DNA of 64,000 nucleotides from Methylobacterium sp. NMS14P (GCF_028583545.1 NZ_CP087106.1:4150501-4214500); one strand, 5' to 3'; positions 1 through 8,884 are shown, counted from the first letter of the stretch. The notes: generated by a model not told the origin, from the sequence alone. Program-made: numbers and translations.

Positions 1-6
1 GCTCGA

Positions 7-28
7 CCGCCGAAGGTGACTTCGGCGG
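7..28. other. hairpin upstream of carD
   Basis: Perfect 8-bp inverted repeat: CCGCCGAA at 7-14 and TTCGGCGG at 21-28 with a 6-base loop. No T-run follows, so it could be the end of an upstream transcript outside the window or a leader structure. The rest of 1-183 holds no gene I can support. Confidence 0.35.
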
Positions 29-183
29 ACGGGCCAGGCGTCTGCACGGTCGCGCCGGGGAACGTCCGGACTCGCGCGCTCGGCGCCGGGTTCGGGAGCG
101 GCGAGGCAGACCGGGTGTCCCGCCCGGAAGAACACGGTTTCGCGCGGCGCCGAACGCTGCGCGCCAGTGGAGGCCCTTCTCGC

Positions 184-789
184 ATGACCACAGCCAAGAA
201 GACGACGACCACAGGCCGGCAGGGCTTCAAGACCGGCGAGGCTGTCGTGTATCCGGCCCACGGCGTCGGTCGCATCACCGCGATCGAGGAGCAGGAGATC
301 GCCGGCTACAAGCTTGAGCTGTTCGTCGTATCGTTCGAGAAGGACAAGATGGTCCTGCGCGTCCCCACCGCGAAGGCCAACAGCGTCGGCATGCGCAAGC
401 TCGCCGAGCCGGAGCTGGTGAAGAAGGCCCTCGACCTGCTGACCGGCCGCGCCCGGATCAAGCGCACCATGTGGTCGCGCCGTGCGCAGGAGTACGAGGC
501 CAAGATCAACTCGGGCGACCTGCTCGCCGTCACCGAGGTCGTGCGCGACCTCTTCCGGTCCGAGGCCCAGCCGGAGCAGTCCTACTCCGAGCGCCAGCTC
601 TACGAGGCCGCGCTGGACCGGATCGTGCGCGAGATCTCGTCGGTGAACCGCATCACCGAGACCGAGGCCCTGAAGCTGATCGAGCAGAGCCTCGCCAAGT
701 CGCCCCGCCGGGCGAAGAGCGAGGCGGAGCCGGAGGCCGAGGCCGACGGGGACAGCGAGGGCGACGACATCCAGGAGGAGGCCGCCTGA
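184..789 (+). CDS. carD: CarD family transcriptional regulator
   Basis: 201-aa CarD/CdnL-type protein. Members bind the RNA polymerase beta subunit and promoter DNA and stabilise open complexes, notably at rRNA promoters. The CarD domain starts near residue 14 with the family signature GEAVVYPAHGVGRI, and the helical DNA-contacting half (residues about 85-170) is complete. The C-terminus is a low-complexity acidic tail rich in Glu and Asp. I chose the ATG at 184 because the family homology starts just after it; the open frame runs back to position 16 but encodes nothing recognisable. A strong intrinsic terminator follows 27 bases after the stop, so the gene is probably monocistronic. The next gene is an RpoH-type sigma factor in the same direction, a pairing common in Rhizobiales. 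Confidence 0.93.
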   Translation: MTTAKKTTTTGRQGFKTGEAVVYPAHGVGRITAIEEQEIAGYKLELFVVSFEKDKMVLRVPTAKANSVGMRKLAEPELVKKALDLLTGRARIKRTMWSRRAQEYEAKINSGDLLAVTEVVRDLFRSEAQPEQSYSERQLYEAALDRIVREISSVNRITETEALKLIEQSLAKSPRRAKSEAEPEAEADGDSEGDDIQEEAA

Positions 790-815
790 GGCACCTCCAA
801 CCCCGGACGACATCG

Positions 816-843
816 AACCCGGCCCTGGGGGCCGGGTTTTTTT
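816..843 (+). terminator. intrinsic terminator of carD
   Basis: Nine-base-pair stem (AACCCGGCC at 816-824 with GGCCGGGTT at 830-838), 5-base loop, then a run of T that reaches 843. Confidence 0.9.
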
Positions 844-985
844 GTGCCTCGGGCGGGCCGGACGACGCGCCAAACGCGGTCGTTTCGGGACGTCCGGGCT
901 GGACGACGCGCGGGCGGATCCCATCTGATCGGGACAGAACACGATTTCGTGGCCGCTCGGTTGTCGCATTGTGGGGCATCCGGGC

Positions 986-1011
986 GGAACTTTCGCGTTC
1001 GGCCTTCCGTT
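986..1011 (+). promoter_or_regulatory. candidate EcfG (general stress sigma) promoter for rpoH
   Basis: GGAAC at 986-990 and CGTT at 1008-1011 with a 17-base spacer match the alphaproteobacterial EcfG consensus GGAAC-N16/17-CGTT. It lies about 90 bases before the rpoH start, in the 313-base gap 790-1102 that otherwise holds only the carD terminator. Putting an rpoH gene under the general stress sigma is known for rpoH2 of Sinorhizobium. That it works here is inference. Confidence 0.6.
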
Positions 1012-1102
1012 GTCGGTTGCCTGGCGTCGCCTCCCGGTGGCGCCTGCGCGTCGGCCTATTGGCTCGACGCCGCAACAGCACTCGACAACAAGAGGCAGGC
1101 GG

Positions 1103-1978
1103 ATGGCTGAGATCGCGGGAATTCGACGGCAGTTCATACGGACTGCCATGGAGGCACCCTTCCTGGCTCGGGAAGAAGAGCGCGGCCTCGCCGTCCGCTG
1201 GAAGGACGAGCGCGACGAGCGCGCCCTCCACCGTCTGATCTCGGCCCATATGCGCCTCGTCATCGCCCTGGCGGGGCGTTTTCGTCACTACGGCCTGCCC
1301 ATGGCCGACCTCGTCCAGGAGGGGCATGTCGGCCTGATGGAGGCCGCGGCCCGGTTTGAGCCCGAGCGGGACGTCCGCTTCTCGACCTACGCGACGTGGT
1401 GGATCCGCGCCTCGATCCAGGACTACATCCTGCGCAACTGGTCGATCGTCCGCGGCGGCACGTCCTCCGCGCAGAAGGCCCTGTTCTTCAACCTGCGCCG
1501 GCTGCGCGCCCGGCTGATGCAGTCCACCGAGGAGCATGTCGGCGACGAGATCCACCGCCGCATCGCCAGCGCCATCGGCGTGTCGCGGGACGACGTCGCC
1601 CTGATGGACGCGCGCCTGTCCGGCCCCGACATGTCGCTCAACGCCCCCGTGGGTGAGGACAGCGACGCCTCCTCGGAGCGGATGGACTTCCTCGTCGACG
1701 GCGCCGACCTGCCGGACGAGACCGTGAGCGCCACGGTCGACGGCGAGCGTCGGTTGAGCTGGCTCCAGCAGGCCCTGACGGTGCTGTCGGAGCGCGAGCT
1801 GCGCATCCTGCGCGAGCGCCGCCTCGCCGAGGACCAGGCGACCCTGGAGGCCCTGGGCCAGCGGCTCGGCATCTCCAAGGAGCGCGTCCGCCAGATCGAG
1901 AACCGGGCCCTGGAGAAGTTGCGCCGCGCCCTGGCCGACCGCTTCCCCGCCGCCACGGGCAGCCCGCATATCGGCTGA
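1103..1978 (+). CDS. rpoH: RNA polymerase sigma-32 (RpoH) family sigma factor
   Basis: 291-aa heat-shock-type sigma factor. Region 2 lies at about residues 49-117, with DLVQEGHVGLMEAAARF and the promoter-melting stretch YATWWIRASIQDYILRNWS. The RpoH box follows at 124-133 (QKALFFNLRR) and separates RpoH from RpoD and RpoS. Region 4 at about 255-285 ends in a helix-turn-helix, GISKERVRQIENRALEKLRR. The ATG at 1103 is preceded by a purine-rich site (agaggcaggcgg). The candidate EcfG promoter suggests it is one of several RpoH paralogues and is induced by general stress, like rhizobial RpoH2. A terminator follows at 2004-2027. The paralogue number cannot be fixed from this window. Confidence 0.93.
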   Translation: MAEIAGIRRQFIRTAMEAPFLAREEERGLAVRWKDERDERALHRLISAHMRLVIALAGRFRHYGLPMADLVQEGHVGLMEAAARFEPERDVRFSTYATWWIRASIQDYILRNWSIVRGGTSSAQKALFFNLRRLRARLMQSTEEHVGDEIHRRIASAIGVSRDDVALMDARLSGPDMSLNAPVGEDSDASSERMDFLVDGADLPDETVSATVDGERRLSWLQQALTVLSERELRILRERRLAEDQATLEALGQRLGISKERVRQIENRALEKLRRALADRFPAATGSPHIG

Positions 1979-2003
1979 CCCTCAGTCCCGCGCCATTTCT
2001 TCG

Positions 2004-2035
2004 AAGCCCGGCCCTGAGGCCGGGCTTTCGTGTTT
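2004..2035 (+). terminator. terminator of rpoH
   Basis: Perfect 10-bp stem (AAGCCCGGCC 2004-2013, GGCCGGGCTT 2018-2027) with loop CTGA, followed by a T-containing tail (tcgtgttt). The MFS gene converges from the other side, so it may serve both strands. Confidence 0.8.
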
Positions 2036-2133
2036 CAGAGAGCCGGTCGTTCGGCGCCTCGACGCCTTGGCGCGGAGCGCGCGCCGACGGACCGGCGCAC
2101 GGGGCGACGCGGGACCGCGACAGCGCGCCCGGT

Positions 2134-3366
2134 TCAGGCTCCCTGGACGGCGGCGCTGCGCCGCTCCCGCCGGCGACGGCGCCGGCCGGGCTCGGGCGTC
2201 GCGTCGAGCCAGATCACCAGCGCGAGGGCGGCGAGCGCCGGCACGCCGAGGGCCAGGAAGGCGCCGGTCCAGCCGAACAGCCCGTAGGAGAGGCCGCCGT
2301 ACCAGCCCGACAGCGCCCCGCCGACGCCCTGCACGGCGTTGACGCTGCCGAGGGCCGTCTGGGTCCGGCCGGATCCCCAGGTCAGGTCGGCGACGACCAC
2401 CGGCACCGCCACCCCGACGATCCCGGAGGCGACGCCGTCCAGCACCTCGGCGGCGATCAGCCAGACCGGATCGTCGATCAGGCCGGACAGGAGCGCCCGC
2501 ACCGGCAGGACCGCGAAGGCGACCATGAGCAGCTGGCGGCGACCGCGCCTGTCGGCGAGCGATCCGGCGAACAGCGCCACCGGGACCATCACCAGCTGGG
2601 CCACCATGACGTAGCGGGCCGTCCAGGTCGTCGCGTCGGCCGCGGTCGCGACCAGCTTCTGGCCGAGCAGCGAGAGCATGCCGCCGTTCCCGAGGTTGAA
2701 CAGGGTCAGCGCCACGGTCAGCACCAGCAGGCGGCGGTTCCCCAGGACCTGGCGGATGCCGCTGCGCTCCGGCTCGTCCGCGTCGTCCTCCTTCCAGCCG
2801 ACGGCGCGGCGGCGGTTCCAGGCCCCGGCCGGCGTCGTCACCGTCGCGACGATCGCCGCCAGCGCCATGCCGCCGAGGACCCAGAAGGCGATCGCCGGCC
2901 CGAAGTAGCCGGTGCCGAGGCTGATGCCGCCCGCCGCGATCAGGATGCCGACGTGGTTGAAGGCCTGATTGCGCCCCTGCTGCGCGGGGAACCCGTCCTT
3001 CCCGACGATGCCCAGGGTCAGCGCCGCGACGGCCGGCAGCAGCAGCGTGCCGCCGGCCGCGGCGAGGAGCTGCGCGCCCAGCACCGCCGGGAAGCTGCGG
3101 GCCGGCAGGAGCAGCAGCGTTCCCACCAGGATCGCCCCGCAGGCCAGCGCGATCAGCAGGCGCGGGCGCGGGAACCGGTCCACCAGGGCGCCGAACGGAC
3201 CGCTCAGGAACAGCGTGCCGAACCCGACCAGCGTGATGACGAAGCCGACCCGGGCCGGGCTCCACGAGGCCGACTGCGCCAGCCAGGTCCCGAGGAAGGG
3301 TCCGAGGCCGCCCTGGATGTCTCCGATGAACAGGTTGATCAGGGCGAGGTTTGCGGTGGGGGCCAT
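2134..3366 (-). CDS. MFS transporter
   Basis: 410-aa integral membrane protein of the major facilitator superfamily, about 12 hydrophobic segments. It carries the cytoplasmic loop 2-3 signature in the form GPFGALVDRFPRPR and its repeat in the second half, AGSLADRRGRRQLL. A charged stretch near residues 190-215 is the central cytoplasmic loop, and the tail is Arg-rich. I place the start at the ATG at 3366 because the first membrane segment begins at once (MAPTANLALINLFIGDIQG). It lies 114 bases downstream of the tautomerase gene on the same strand and could be its last operon member. The substrate is unknown. Confidence 0.85.
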   Translation of the reverse strand: MAPTANLALINLFIGDIQGGLGPFLGTWLAQSASWSPARVGFVITLVGFGTLFLSGPFGALVDRFPRPRLLIALACGAILVGTLLLLPARSFPAVLGAQLLAAAGGTLLLPAVAALTLGIVGKDGFPAQQGRNQAFNHVGILIAAGGISLGTGYFGPAIAFWVLGGMALAAIVATVTTPAGAWNRRRAVGWKEDDADEPERSGIRQVLGNRRLLVLTVALTLFNLGNGGMLSLLGQKLVATAADATTWTARYVMVAQLVMVPVALFAGSLADRRGRRQLLMVAFAVLPVRALLSGLIDDPVWLIAAEVLDGVASGIVGVAVPVVVADLTWGSGRTQTALGSVNAVQGVGGALSGWYGGLSYGLFGWTGAFLALGVPALAALALVIWLDATPEPGRRRRRRERRSAAVQGA

Positions 3367-3480
3367 GCGATCCTGGAGCCGTTTCGGGCCCCGGACCTGT
3401 ACTCCGCCCCCGGAACGGTCAAGCCCGGATGCTGGCCACCATCGCCGCACCGCCCCCGCGGCGGCCTCGCTGCGCCGGCC

Positions 3481-3873
3481 TCACGGCTCCGGCGGCCCGT
3501 ACTGCATCAGCCCGTCCCCGAACGACCAGTTCTCCGGGTTGACCTCGACGAGGTTGATGAAGACGTCCGCCGGCGCCACGCCGGGGTCGCGGGCGAGGTT
3601 TCGGGTCACGGCGGCGTAGAGGACACGCTTCTGCGCGGTGCCGCGCGTGGCGTTGGCGGTGATCTGGACGATCACGAGGCGGTCGCTGCGCCGGATCCCG
3701 AGATAGTCGGGGCCGTAGGCGAGATCCGGCGCGTCGTGCTGGTGCACCAGGGCGAACAGGTCGCCCTCGGGCACCGCGAAGGTCTCGCGCATGGCGTCGT
3801 AGACACCCGCCACGAGGGCGGCCCGGTAGGTCTCGGTCGTCCCGGCGCGCAGGGAGATGCGGGTCAGAGGCAT
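3481..3873 (-). CDS. tautomerase family protein
   Basis: 130-aa small protein of the tautomerase superfamily, of the longer Tautomerase_2-like type. The N-terminal Met is followed directly by Pro (MPLTRISLRAGTTE), the catalytic base of the superfamily once Met is removed. The C-terminal part has the typical DVFINLVEVNPENWSFGDG. Substrate unknown. It is 27 bases downstream of the DUF4865 gene on the same strand, and a LysR gene diverges from that pair. The LysR, DUF4865, tautomerase trio recurs in Proteobacteria, which supports a shared operon, but its physiological role is not established. Confidence 0.82.
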   Translation of the reverse strand: MPLTRISLRAGTTETYRAALVAGVYDAMRETFAVPEGDLFALVHQHDAPDLAYGPDYLGIRRSDRLVIVQITANATRGTAQKRVLYAAVTRNLARDPGVAPADVFINLVEVNPENWSFGDGLMQYGPPEP

Positions 3874-3900
3874 GGCGTCGCTCCTCGGCGGATCGGGTGG

Positions 3901-4461
3901 TCAGCGGCCGCGCGCCGCGGCGAGGCCCGGCGCGGCGAGATGGGCGATCGCGGTCCCGGACAGTCCGGTGGCCGGCTCCGCGCCGAGGGTGAAGCGGGCG
4001 AGCCGCCATCCGTCGGGATCGAGCCCCGCCACGGTGGCGAGGACGTCGCGCCCCGCCGCGATGTCGCGCCCGCGGCCCCGCTCGCCGTCGCGCAGGGCGG
4101 CGAGATCCTCCGCGGGCCCGACGAGCCGCGTCTCCTCCGAGAGGGCGCCCGCCGCGTCGCCCGGCCCGAACGCGGCGGCGACCGCCAGCCACGTCTCGAT
4201 GCGCGGCCGGCCGAAACTCGCGACCACGGCGCGGAACCCGGCCCCGGCCAGGAACTCTGCGGCGGCGCCGGCATCCTGCCAGAGATAGAGGGAGCTGTAG
4301 GCGTTGGCGGCGGCTCCGCGCGCCCGGTCCTCGATCGTGAAGGCCTTGAAGACGAGGCCGGGCACCGCGTCCCAGGCCGGCGCGCGGGCGGCCACGCGCG
4401 CGCGGATCCTGTCCATGGCGTAGTCGGCCGGCAGACGATGCCGGTAGCGGGTGATCAGCAT
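3901..4461 (-). CDS. DUF4865 family protein
   Basis: 186-aa protein of the DUF4865 type, function unknown. The N-terminus (MLITRYRHRLPADYAMDRIR) and the central YSSLYLWQDAGAAAEFLAG segment are the conserved parts; the fold looks like an antibiotic-biosynthesis-monooxygenase or ferredoxin-like barrel, which is inference. The ATG at 4461 was chosen because homology begins there; an open frame continues upstream through the LysR gene on the other strand and is a shadow. First gene of the divergent operon with the tautomerase, 87 bases from the LysR start, so probably controlled by that regulator. Confidence 0.8.
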   Translation of the reverse strand: MLITRYRHRLPADYAMDRIRARVAARAPAWDAVPGLVFKAFTIEDRARGAAANAYSSLYLWQDAGAAAEFLAGAGFRAVVASFGRPRIETWLAVAAAFGPGDAAGALSEETRLVGPAEDLAALRDGERGRGRDIAAGRDVLATVAGLDPDGWRLARFTLGAEPATGLSGTAIAHLAAPGLAAARGR

Positions 4462-4500
4462 GGGGCACTCCCGAAGAGGCCCGCAGGCTTGCACGCCGCC

Positions 4501-4539
4501 GTGATAACAGCGACATATCGACACCGATATCTGTGATAA
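4501..4539. promoter_or_regulatory. putative LysR operator between divergent genes
   Basis: Interrupted palindrome ATATCG (4515-4520), ACAC, CGATAT (4525-4530), flanked by two direct copies of GTGATAA at 4501-4507 and 4533-4539, 32 bases apart (about three helical turns). It lies in the 87-base gap between the LysR gene and the DUF4865/tautomerase genes, which is AT-richer than its surroundings. Placement is typical of a LysR autoregulatory and activating site. Confidence 0.6.
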
Positions 4540-4548
4540 GAGCGCGTT

Positions 4549-5427
4549 ATGGCCACCGACCGCCCCCTCGACCTCGAAGGCGTCCTGGCCTTCGTGCGCG
4601 TGGTCGATCTCGGCAGCTTCACCCGGGCCGCCGAGGCGCTCGCCACCTCGCAGGCGGCGATCAGCCTGCGCCTGAAGCGGCTCGAGGACCGGCTCGGCAC
4701 GCGCCTCCTGGACCGGACCCCGCGCCACGTGGACCTGACCCGCCAGGGCGCGCTGTTCCTGCCCGCGGCCCGGCGCCTCCTGGACGCGCACGACAGCGCC
4801 GTGGCCGACGCCGCGACGGCCATTCCCGCCCGTCTCAGCCTCGGGATCAGCGATCACGTCGCCGGCCCCGACCTGCCGGTGCTGCTGCGGCGCCTGGGGC
4901 TGGATCGGGCCGGGCTGATCACGGAGGTGCGGATCGTCCCCTCGCGCGACCTCGCGGCGGCGTTCGGATCCTCCGGCGAGGGGGGCTACGACGCGGTGAT
5001 CTTCCGGACGGAGGACGAGGCCGGCCACGGCGGCGCGGTCCTGGCGGAGGAGCGGCTGGGCTGGTTCGCCGCACCGGATTTCCCGGCGCCCCGGCCGGGC
5101 GAGACGCTGCGACTGGCGGGGCTCGCGGGCCCCTGCACGGTCCGGGGCGCGGCGATGCGGGTTCTCGACGCGGCCGGCCTCCCCTGGACCGAGGTCTTCG
5201 TCGGCGGCGGCGTGCTGGCGGTGGGGGCGGCGGTGATGGCGGGGCTGGCGGTGGCGGCCCTGGCGCCCAGTACGGCACCGGCCGGCGCCGTGGAGGTCGG
5301 CGGCCGGTTCGGGCTGCCCGACCTGCCGCGCACGTTCGTCGTGCTGCGCGCCCGCCGCCTGGCCGGGCGCCCCGCGGAGGCCCTGCGCGCGCTGGCGGCG
5401 GCCTACCGCGGTCCCGGCGGCCGCTGA
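4549..5427 (+). CDS. LysR family transcriptional regulator
   Basis: 292-aa LysR-type regulator. The N-terminal winged helix-turn-helix spans residues about 8-66 (FVRVVDLGSFTRAAEALATS, then QAAISLRLKRLEDRLGTRLL). The rest is a LysR effector-binding domain, here rich in Ala and Gly. The ATG at 4549 sits just past the palindromic site at 4501-4539. It is divergent from the DUF4865/tautomerase pair, the likely target. The inducer is unknown. The gene ends in an 11-bp hairpin whose loop is the stop codon TGA, and it converges on secB. Confidence 0.9.
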   Translation: MATDRPLDLEGVLAFVRVVDLGSFTRAAEALATSQAAISLRLKRLEDRLGTRLLDRTPRHVDLTRQGALFLPAARRLLDAHDSAVADAATAIPARLSLGISDHVAGPDLPVLLRRLGLDRAGLITEVRIVPSRDLAAAFGSSGEGGYDAVIFRTEDEAGHGGAVLAEERLGWFAAPDFPAPRPGETLRLAGLAGPCTVRGAAMRVLDAAGLPWTEVFVGGGVLAVGAAVMAGLAVAALAPSTAPAGAVEVGGRFGLPDLPRTFVVLRARRLAGRPAEALRALAAAYRGPGGR

Positions 5428-5438
5428 GCGGCCGCCGG
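5414..5438. terminator. hairpin over the LysR stop codon, between convergent genes
   Basis: Perfect 11-bp stem, CCGGCGGCCGC (5414-5424) and GCGGCCGCCGG (5428-5438), whose 3-base loop is the TGA stop of the LysR gene. It lies 11 bases from the end of convergent secB. There is no T-run, so bidirectional termination or transcript protection is inference. Confidence 0.55.
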
Positions 5439-5449
5439 CGCGTCCTGTC

Positions 5450-5950
5450 TCAGGAGGCGAGCGGGCCCTGGGCGCCCTGCTGCTCCATCACCTTCTGCCG
5501 GTAGAGGCCGACGAAGTCGATCGGGTCGATGTACAGCGGCGGGAAGCCGCCGTTGCGCACCGCCTCGGCCACGATCTGGCGGGCGAAGGGGAAGAGCAAG
5601 CGCGGACACTCGATCATCACCGCCGGATGGATCTGGTCGGCCGGGATGTTCAGGAGCCGGAACACGCCGGCATAGGTCACCTCGAAGGCGAACAGCACCT
5701 CGTTCTGGATCTTGGCGTCGCCCTCGAGCTTCAGCTCGACCTCGAAATCGGTCTCGGAGAGCTGCTGCGCGTTGACGTTCACCTGGATGTTGATCTGCGG
5801 CCCCTGGCCCTCCTTGGGCTGGAGCGAGCGCGGCGCGTTCGGGTTCTCGAACGACAGGTCCTTCGTGTACTGCGCCAGGGCATTGATGGTCGGCACATCG
5901 CCCTGCGGCATGCCGCCGCCGTTGCCGTTCGCTGCCGGGGAATCGGCCAT
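5450..5950 (-). CDS. secB: protein-export chaperone SecB
   Basis: 166-aa SecB. It forms a tetramer in the cytoplasm, keeps precursors unfolded and delivers them to SecA. Core motifs are present: [27 protein letters not shown] strands, [10 protein letters not shown], and [20 protein letters not shown] followed by [14 protein letters not shown]. The N-terminus has a short Gly/Asn-rich extension. I chose the ATG at 5950 because a GAAGG site lies 9 bases before it; an ATG three codons upstream would abut that site. timA diverges from it across a 347-base gap, the usual alphaproteobacterial arrangement. Confidence 0.95.
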   Translation of the reverse strand: MADSPAANGNGGGMPQGDVPTINALAQYTKDLSFENPNAPRSLQPKEGQGPQINIQVNVNAQQLSETDFEVELKLEGDAKIQNEVLFAFEVTYAGVFRLLNIPADQIHPAVMIECPRLLFPFARQIVAEAVRNGGFPPLYIDPIDFVGLYRQKVMEQQGAQGPLAS

Positions 5951-6297
5951 GCGGATCATCCTTCTCGATCGACCGGCAGGGCCGGCGCGGGTTGTTGTCG
6001 CGGCGGGAGCGGCTGGATCACGCCGCGGAACTGCCCAAACGGCAGGGCCGCTAACACGCGGGCCGAGCCTGGACAAGCGAGCGGGCGCGGCGCTGGCGCC
6101 GGCGGCCGCCGCGACCCATATCGACCGGTATCGCAATTGACGCGTGGGTTCGATTGTCCGGCCGACACAACCGGCTCGCTCCCGACGCGTTGGTCGGATA
6201 TGAGTCGGCCAGACCTCTGCGCGCTTAGCCGGCGCCGCACCGCGCGCGACCTGAGCAAGGGGCACAGGGTCTCGCCGCGGCCACCATCGGATCGGTG
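5951..6297. other. intergenic region between divergent secB and timA
   Basis: 347 bases without a credible gene; open frames crossing it are shadows with no recognisable product. It must hold the promoters of both genes. The stretch around 6110-6180 is the least GC-rich part, but I cannot fix -35 and -10 elements with confidence. Confidence 0.5.
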
Positions 6298-7011
6298 ATG
6301 CAGGACAGTTTCGACGTTACGACGATCATCTTCCTCGCGCTGGCCGTCTTCGTGATCTGGCGTCTGCGCTCCGTGCTCGGCCAGAAGACGGGGGCGGAGC
6401 GCTCGCCGTTCAAGCCGGTCGACCGCAGCCGCACCGAGCCGCAGGCGCGCTCCGACGGCGACAACGTCGTGCGCCTGCCCGGCGCCGACCGGGTCCAGGC
6501 CGCGCCGGCGCCCTCCGCCGCGCCGCGGGACTGGCGGGGCATCGCCGAGCCGGGATCCGAGGTCGCCCGCGGCCTGGAAGCCTGCATCCAGGCCGAGCCC
6601 AGCTTCGATCCCCGCGCCTTCGTCGAGGGCGCGAAATCGGCCTACGAGGCCATCATGATCGCGTTCGCCAAGGGTGACCGGAAGACCCTGCGCGGCCTCC
6701 TCTCGAAGGAGGTCGGCGAGGCGTTCGAGCGGGCGATCGCGGAGCGCGAGCGCAACCGGCAGACGCTCGAGACCACCTTCGTGTCGATCGACAAGGCCGA
6801 GATCGTCGCCGTCGAGGTGCGCAACCGCGTGGCGCACGTCACCGTGCGCTTCCTGTCGAACCTGATCACCGCCACCCGCAACGCGGAGGGCAAGGTGGTG
6901 GACGGCAGCGCCGAGACGGTGGTCGAGGTGCCGGATGTCTGGACGTTCGCCCGCACGCTCGGCTCGCGGGATCCGAACTGGCAGCTCGTGGCCACCGAGG
7001 CCGGCGCCTGA
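6298..7011 (+). CDS. timA: Tim44/TimA domain protein
   Basis: 237-aa protein with one N-terminal membrane anchor (about residues 7-24, [16 protein letters not shown]), a variable linker, and a C-terminal Tim44-like domain from about residue 85 ([20 protein letters not shown] through [11 protein letters not shown]). The domain is shared with mitochondrial Tim44, and alphaproteobacterial TimA proteins are thought to act at the inner membrane in protein translocation or membrane assembly. Start is the ATG at 6298; a GTG immediately before it is an alternative. It precedes mltA and smr on the same strand and diverges from secB, a conserved neighbourhood in this class. Confidence 0.88.
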   Translation: MQDSFDVTTIIFLALAVFVIWRLRSVLGQKTGAERSPFKPVDRSRTEPQARSDGDNVVRLPGADRVQAAPAPSAAPRDWRGIAEPGSEVARGLEACIQAEPSFDPRAFVEGAKSAYEAIMIAFAKGDRKTLRGLLSKEVGEAFERAIAERERNRQTLETTFVSIDKAEIVAVEVRNRVAHVTVRFLSNLITATRNAEGKVVDGSAETVVEVPDVWTFARTLGSRDPNWQLVATEAGA

Positions 7012-7043
7012 GCCTGTGACCGACGTGCCGTGACGATCTTGCC

Positions 7044-8240
7044 GTGCCGATCCCCCGCGCCCGGTCCGGAGCAGTCCCGGCCGTCCTCCTCGCGTCCCTC
7101 CTGAGCCAAGCCGCGTTCGCCGCGCCGACGGCGGTCGGCGGCGCGGTGCTGACTCCCGTCGAACCGGCTGACCTCCCGGGCTTTCCCGGCGCGCGGGCCG
7201 ACGCGGCGCTCGACGCCTTCCGCCGGGTCTGCGCGGCCCCGCCGCCCGCCCTGCCCCAGCCCGACGGCGTCGCGGGCGATCCGGTCGCCCTCGCCGCGGC
7301 CTGCGCGGTCGCCGCCGGCCCCGTGCCGGACGCCGCCGCCTTCTTCCGCGACCGGTTCGCGGCGTTCCGCGTCGCGCGGCCCGGCGCGGACCGGCCCGGC
7401 TTCCTGACCGGCTATTTCGAGCCGGAACTCGCGGGCTCCCTCGCGCCGGGCCCGGATTTCCCGACGCCGGTGCTCGCCCGCCCCGACGACCTGATCTCCC
7501 TCGGCCCCGGCGAGACCCGCCCGGGCCTCGATCCGGCCCTGCGCGCCGCCCGCGCCACCGCGGACGGGTTCACCCCCTACCCCGACCGCGCGGCGATCGA
7601 CGACGGCGCCCTCGGCGCGCGCGCGAAGCCGATCCTGTGGCTGCGCGACCCGGTCGACCTGCTGGTCCTGCAGGTCCAGGGCTCCGGGCGCGTCCGGTTG
7701 CCGGACGGGCGCGCGGTGCGGGTGCTCTACGACGGCCGCAACGGTCGCCCCTACACGGCGGTGGCAAAGCTGATCGTTCAGGAGGGCCACCTGCCCCTGG
7801 AGGGCCTGACGCTCGCCCGCTGGACCGGCTGGCTGCGCGCCCATCCCGACATCGCCAAGCGCCTGATCCGCGCCAACGCCTCCTACATCTTCTTCCGCCT
7901 CGCGCCGGTCGCGGACCCGGCCCTCGGGCCGCCGGGCGCCGCGAACGCCGCGCTCAGCCCCGGCCGCAGCCTGGCGGTGGATTCGACCCTCTGGCGCTAC
8001 GGCCTGCCGTTCTGGCTCGCGGGCCCGCTCCCCGCCGAGGCGGGGGCCGCGGCGCCGGACGCGGCCGGGCGCCTCGTCATCGCCGCCGATACCGGCTCGG
8101 CGATCGTCGGCCCCGCCCGCGGCGACCTCTTCGTCGGCACCGGTGCGGAGGCCGGCGCGGCCGCCGGAAACCTTCGCGACGCGATCGGCTTCGTGGTCCT
8201 GCTGCCGCGCCGCGCCGCGGCGCCGGGAGCCGCGCCGTGA
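7044..8240 (+). CDS. mltA: membrane-bound lytic murein transglycosylase A
   Basis: 398-aa MltA-type murein hydrolase that cleaves MurNAc-GlcNAc bonds to give 1,6-anhydro products. A Sec signal peptide ends near Ala-26 ([10 protein letters not shown]); there is no lipobox Cys, so unlike the E. coli enzyme it is probably periplasmic. The MltA domain has [11 protein letters not shown] and [15 protein letters not shown]. The C-terminal 3D domain carries its aspartates in [10 protein letters not shown] and [20 protein letters not shown] start at 7044. Its TGA overlaps the GTG start of smr (GTGA), so the two are translationally coupled. Confidence 0.9.
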   Translation: MPIPRARSGAVPAVLLASLLSQAAFAAPTAVGGAVLTPVEPADLPGFPGARADAALDAFRRVCAAPPPALPQPDGVAGDPVALAAACAVAAGPVPDAAAFFRDRFAAFRVARPGADRPGFLTGYFEPELAGSLAPGPDFPTPVLARPDDLISLGPGETRPGLDPALRAARATADGFTPYPDRAAIDDGALGARAKPILWLRDPVDLLVLQVQGSGRVRLPDGRAVRVLYDGRNGRPYTAVAKLIVQEGHLPLEGLTLARWTGWLRAHPDIAKRLIRANASYIFFRLAPVADPALGPPGAANAALSPGRSLAVDSTLWRYGLPFWLAGPLPAEAGAAAPDAAGRLVIAADTGSAIVGPARGDLFVGTGAEAGAAAGNLRDAIGFVVLLPRRAAAPGAAP

Positions 8241-8884
8241 GGCCCCCGCGCCGGGGGCGCCGCCTCACCGCGGGAGAAGCCCGCCTCTGGGACGCGATCG
8301 CCAAGCTGGTGACGCCGTTGCCGGACCGCGCGCCCGCGAAGCCGGAAGCCGCCGCGCCGGCGGCGGCGGCGACCGCCACCATGCCGGCCCTCTCGGCGCC
8401 GATCCTGAAGCCCAGCGCGCCGCCGGCCGCCAAGAGGCCGCGGGCGAAGCATCCGCCGAAGCATCCACCGAAGCCGGCGCCGGTGCCGCCGCGCCCGGCG
8501 ACCGCCGCGCCGTACCAGCCGCCGCCGCAGCGGCACGCCCCGAGCACGGGCCTCGAGCGCACGGCCAAGGTCGGCCTGCGGCGCGGGCGGCTGGCGATCG
8601 ACGCGCGGATCGACCTGCACGGGATGGTGCAGACGGAGGCGCACGCCGCGCTGACGGGTTTCCTGCTCCGGTCGCGGGCCGCCGGGCACGCCTACGTGCT
8701 GGTCGTCACCGGCAAGGGGGGGTCGAGTTACGGCGAGGCTTTCGCCGAGCGCGGCGTGCTCCGGCGCAGCGTGCCGCACTGGCTGCGGGGACCGGATCTG
8801 CACGGCATCGTCCTCGGCTTCGAGGAGGCCGCGCGCCACCATGGCGGCGGCGGCGCCCTCTACGTGCGCCTGCGCCGCCGCTAG
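8237..8884 (+). CDS. Smr/MutS2 C-terminal domain protein
   Basis: 215-aa protein with a long Pro/Ala/Lys-rich N-terminal linker (about residues 25-110) and a C-terminal Smr domain. The domain has the hallmark motifs IDLHGM and VVTGKGG; Smr domains are nicking or RNA-cleaving nucleases in other systems. The stand-alone form next to mltA is usual in alphaproteobacteria, function not settled. The GTG start at 8237 overlaps the mltA stop by four bases. The stop codon TAG lies in the loop of a 6-bp hairpin (8874-8890). Confidence 0.85.
   Translation: MRPPRRGRRLTAGEARLWDAIAKLVTPLPDRAPAKPEAAAPAAAATATMPALSAPILKPSAPPAAKRPRAKHPPKHPPKPAPVPPRPATAAPYQPPPQRHAPSTGLERTAKVGLRRGRLAIDARIDLHGMVQTEAHAALTGFLLRSRAAGHAYVLVVTGKGGSSYGEAFAERGVLRRSVPHWLRGPDLHGIVLGFEEAARHHGGGGALYVRLRRR

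Noticed and set aside
59..84. EcfG-like GGAAC upstream of carD
   Set aside because: GGAAC at 59-63 has no CGTT at 16-17 bases spacing.
1982..3265. Long minus-strand open frame overlapping the MFS gene
   Set aside because: Arg/Pro/Ala-only composition; it is the frame-shifted shadow of the MFS transporter on the same strand.
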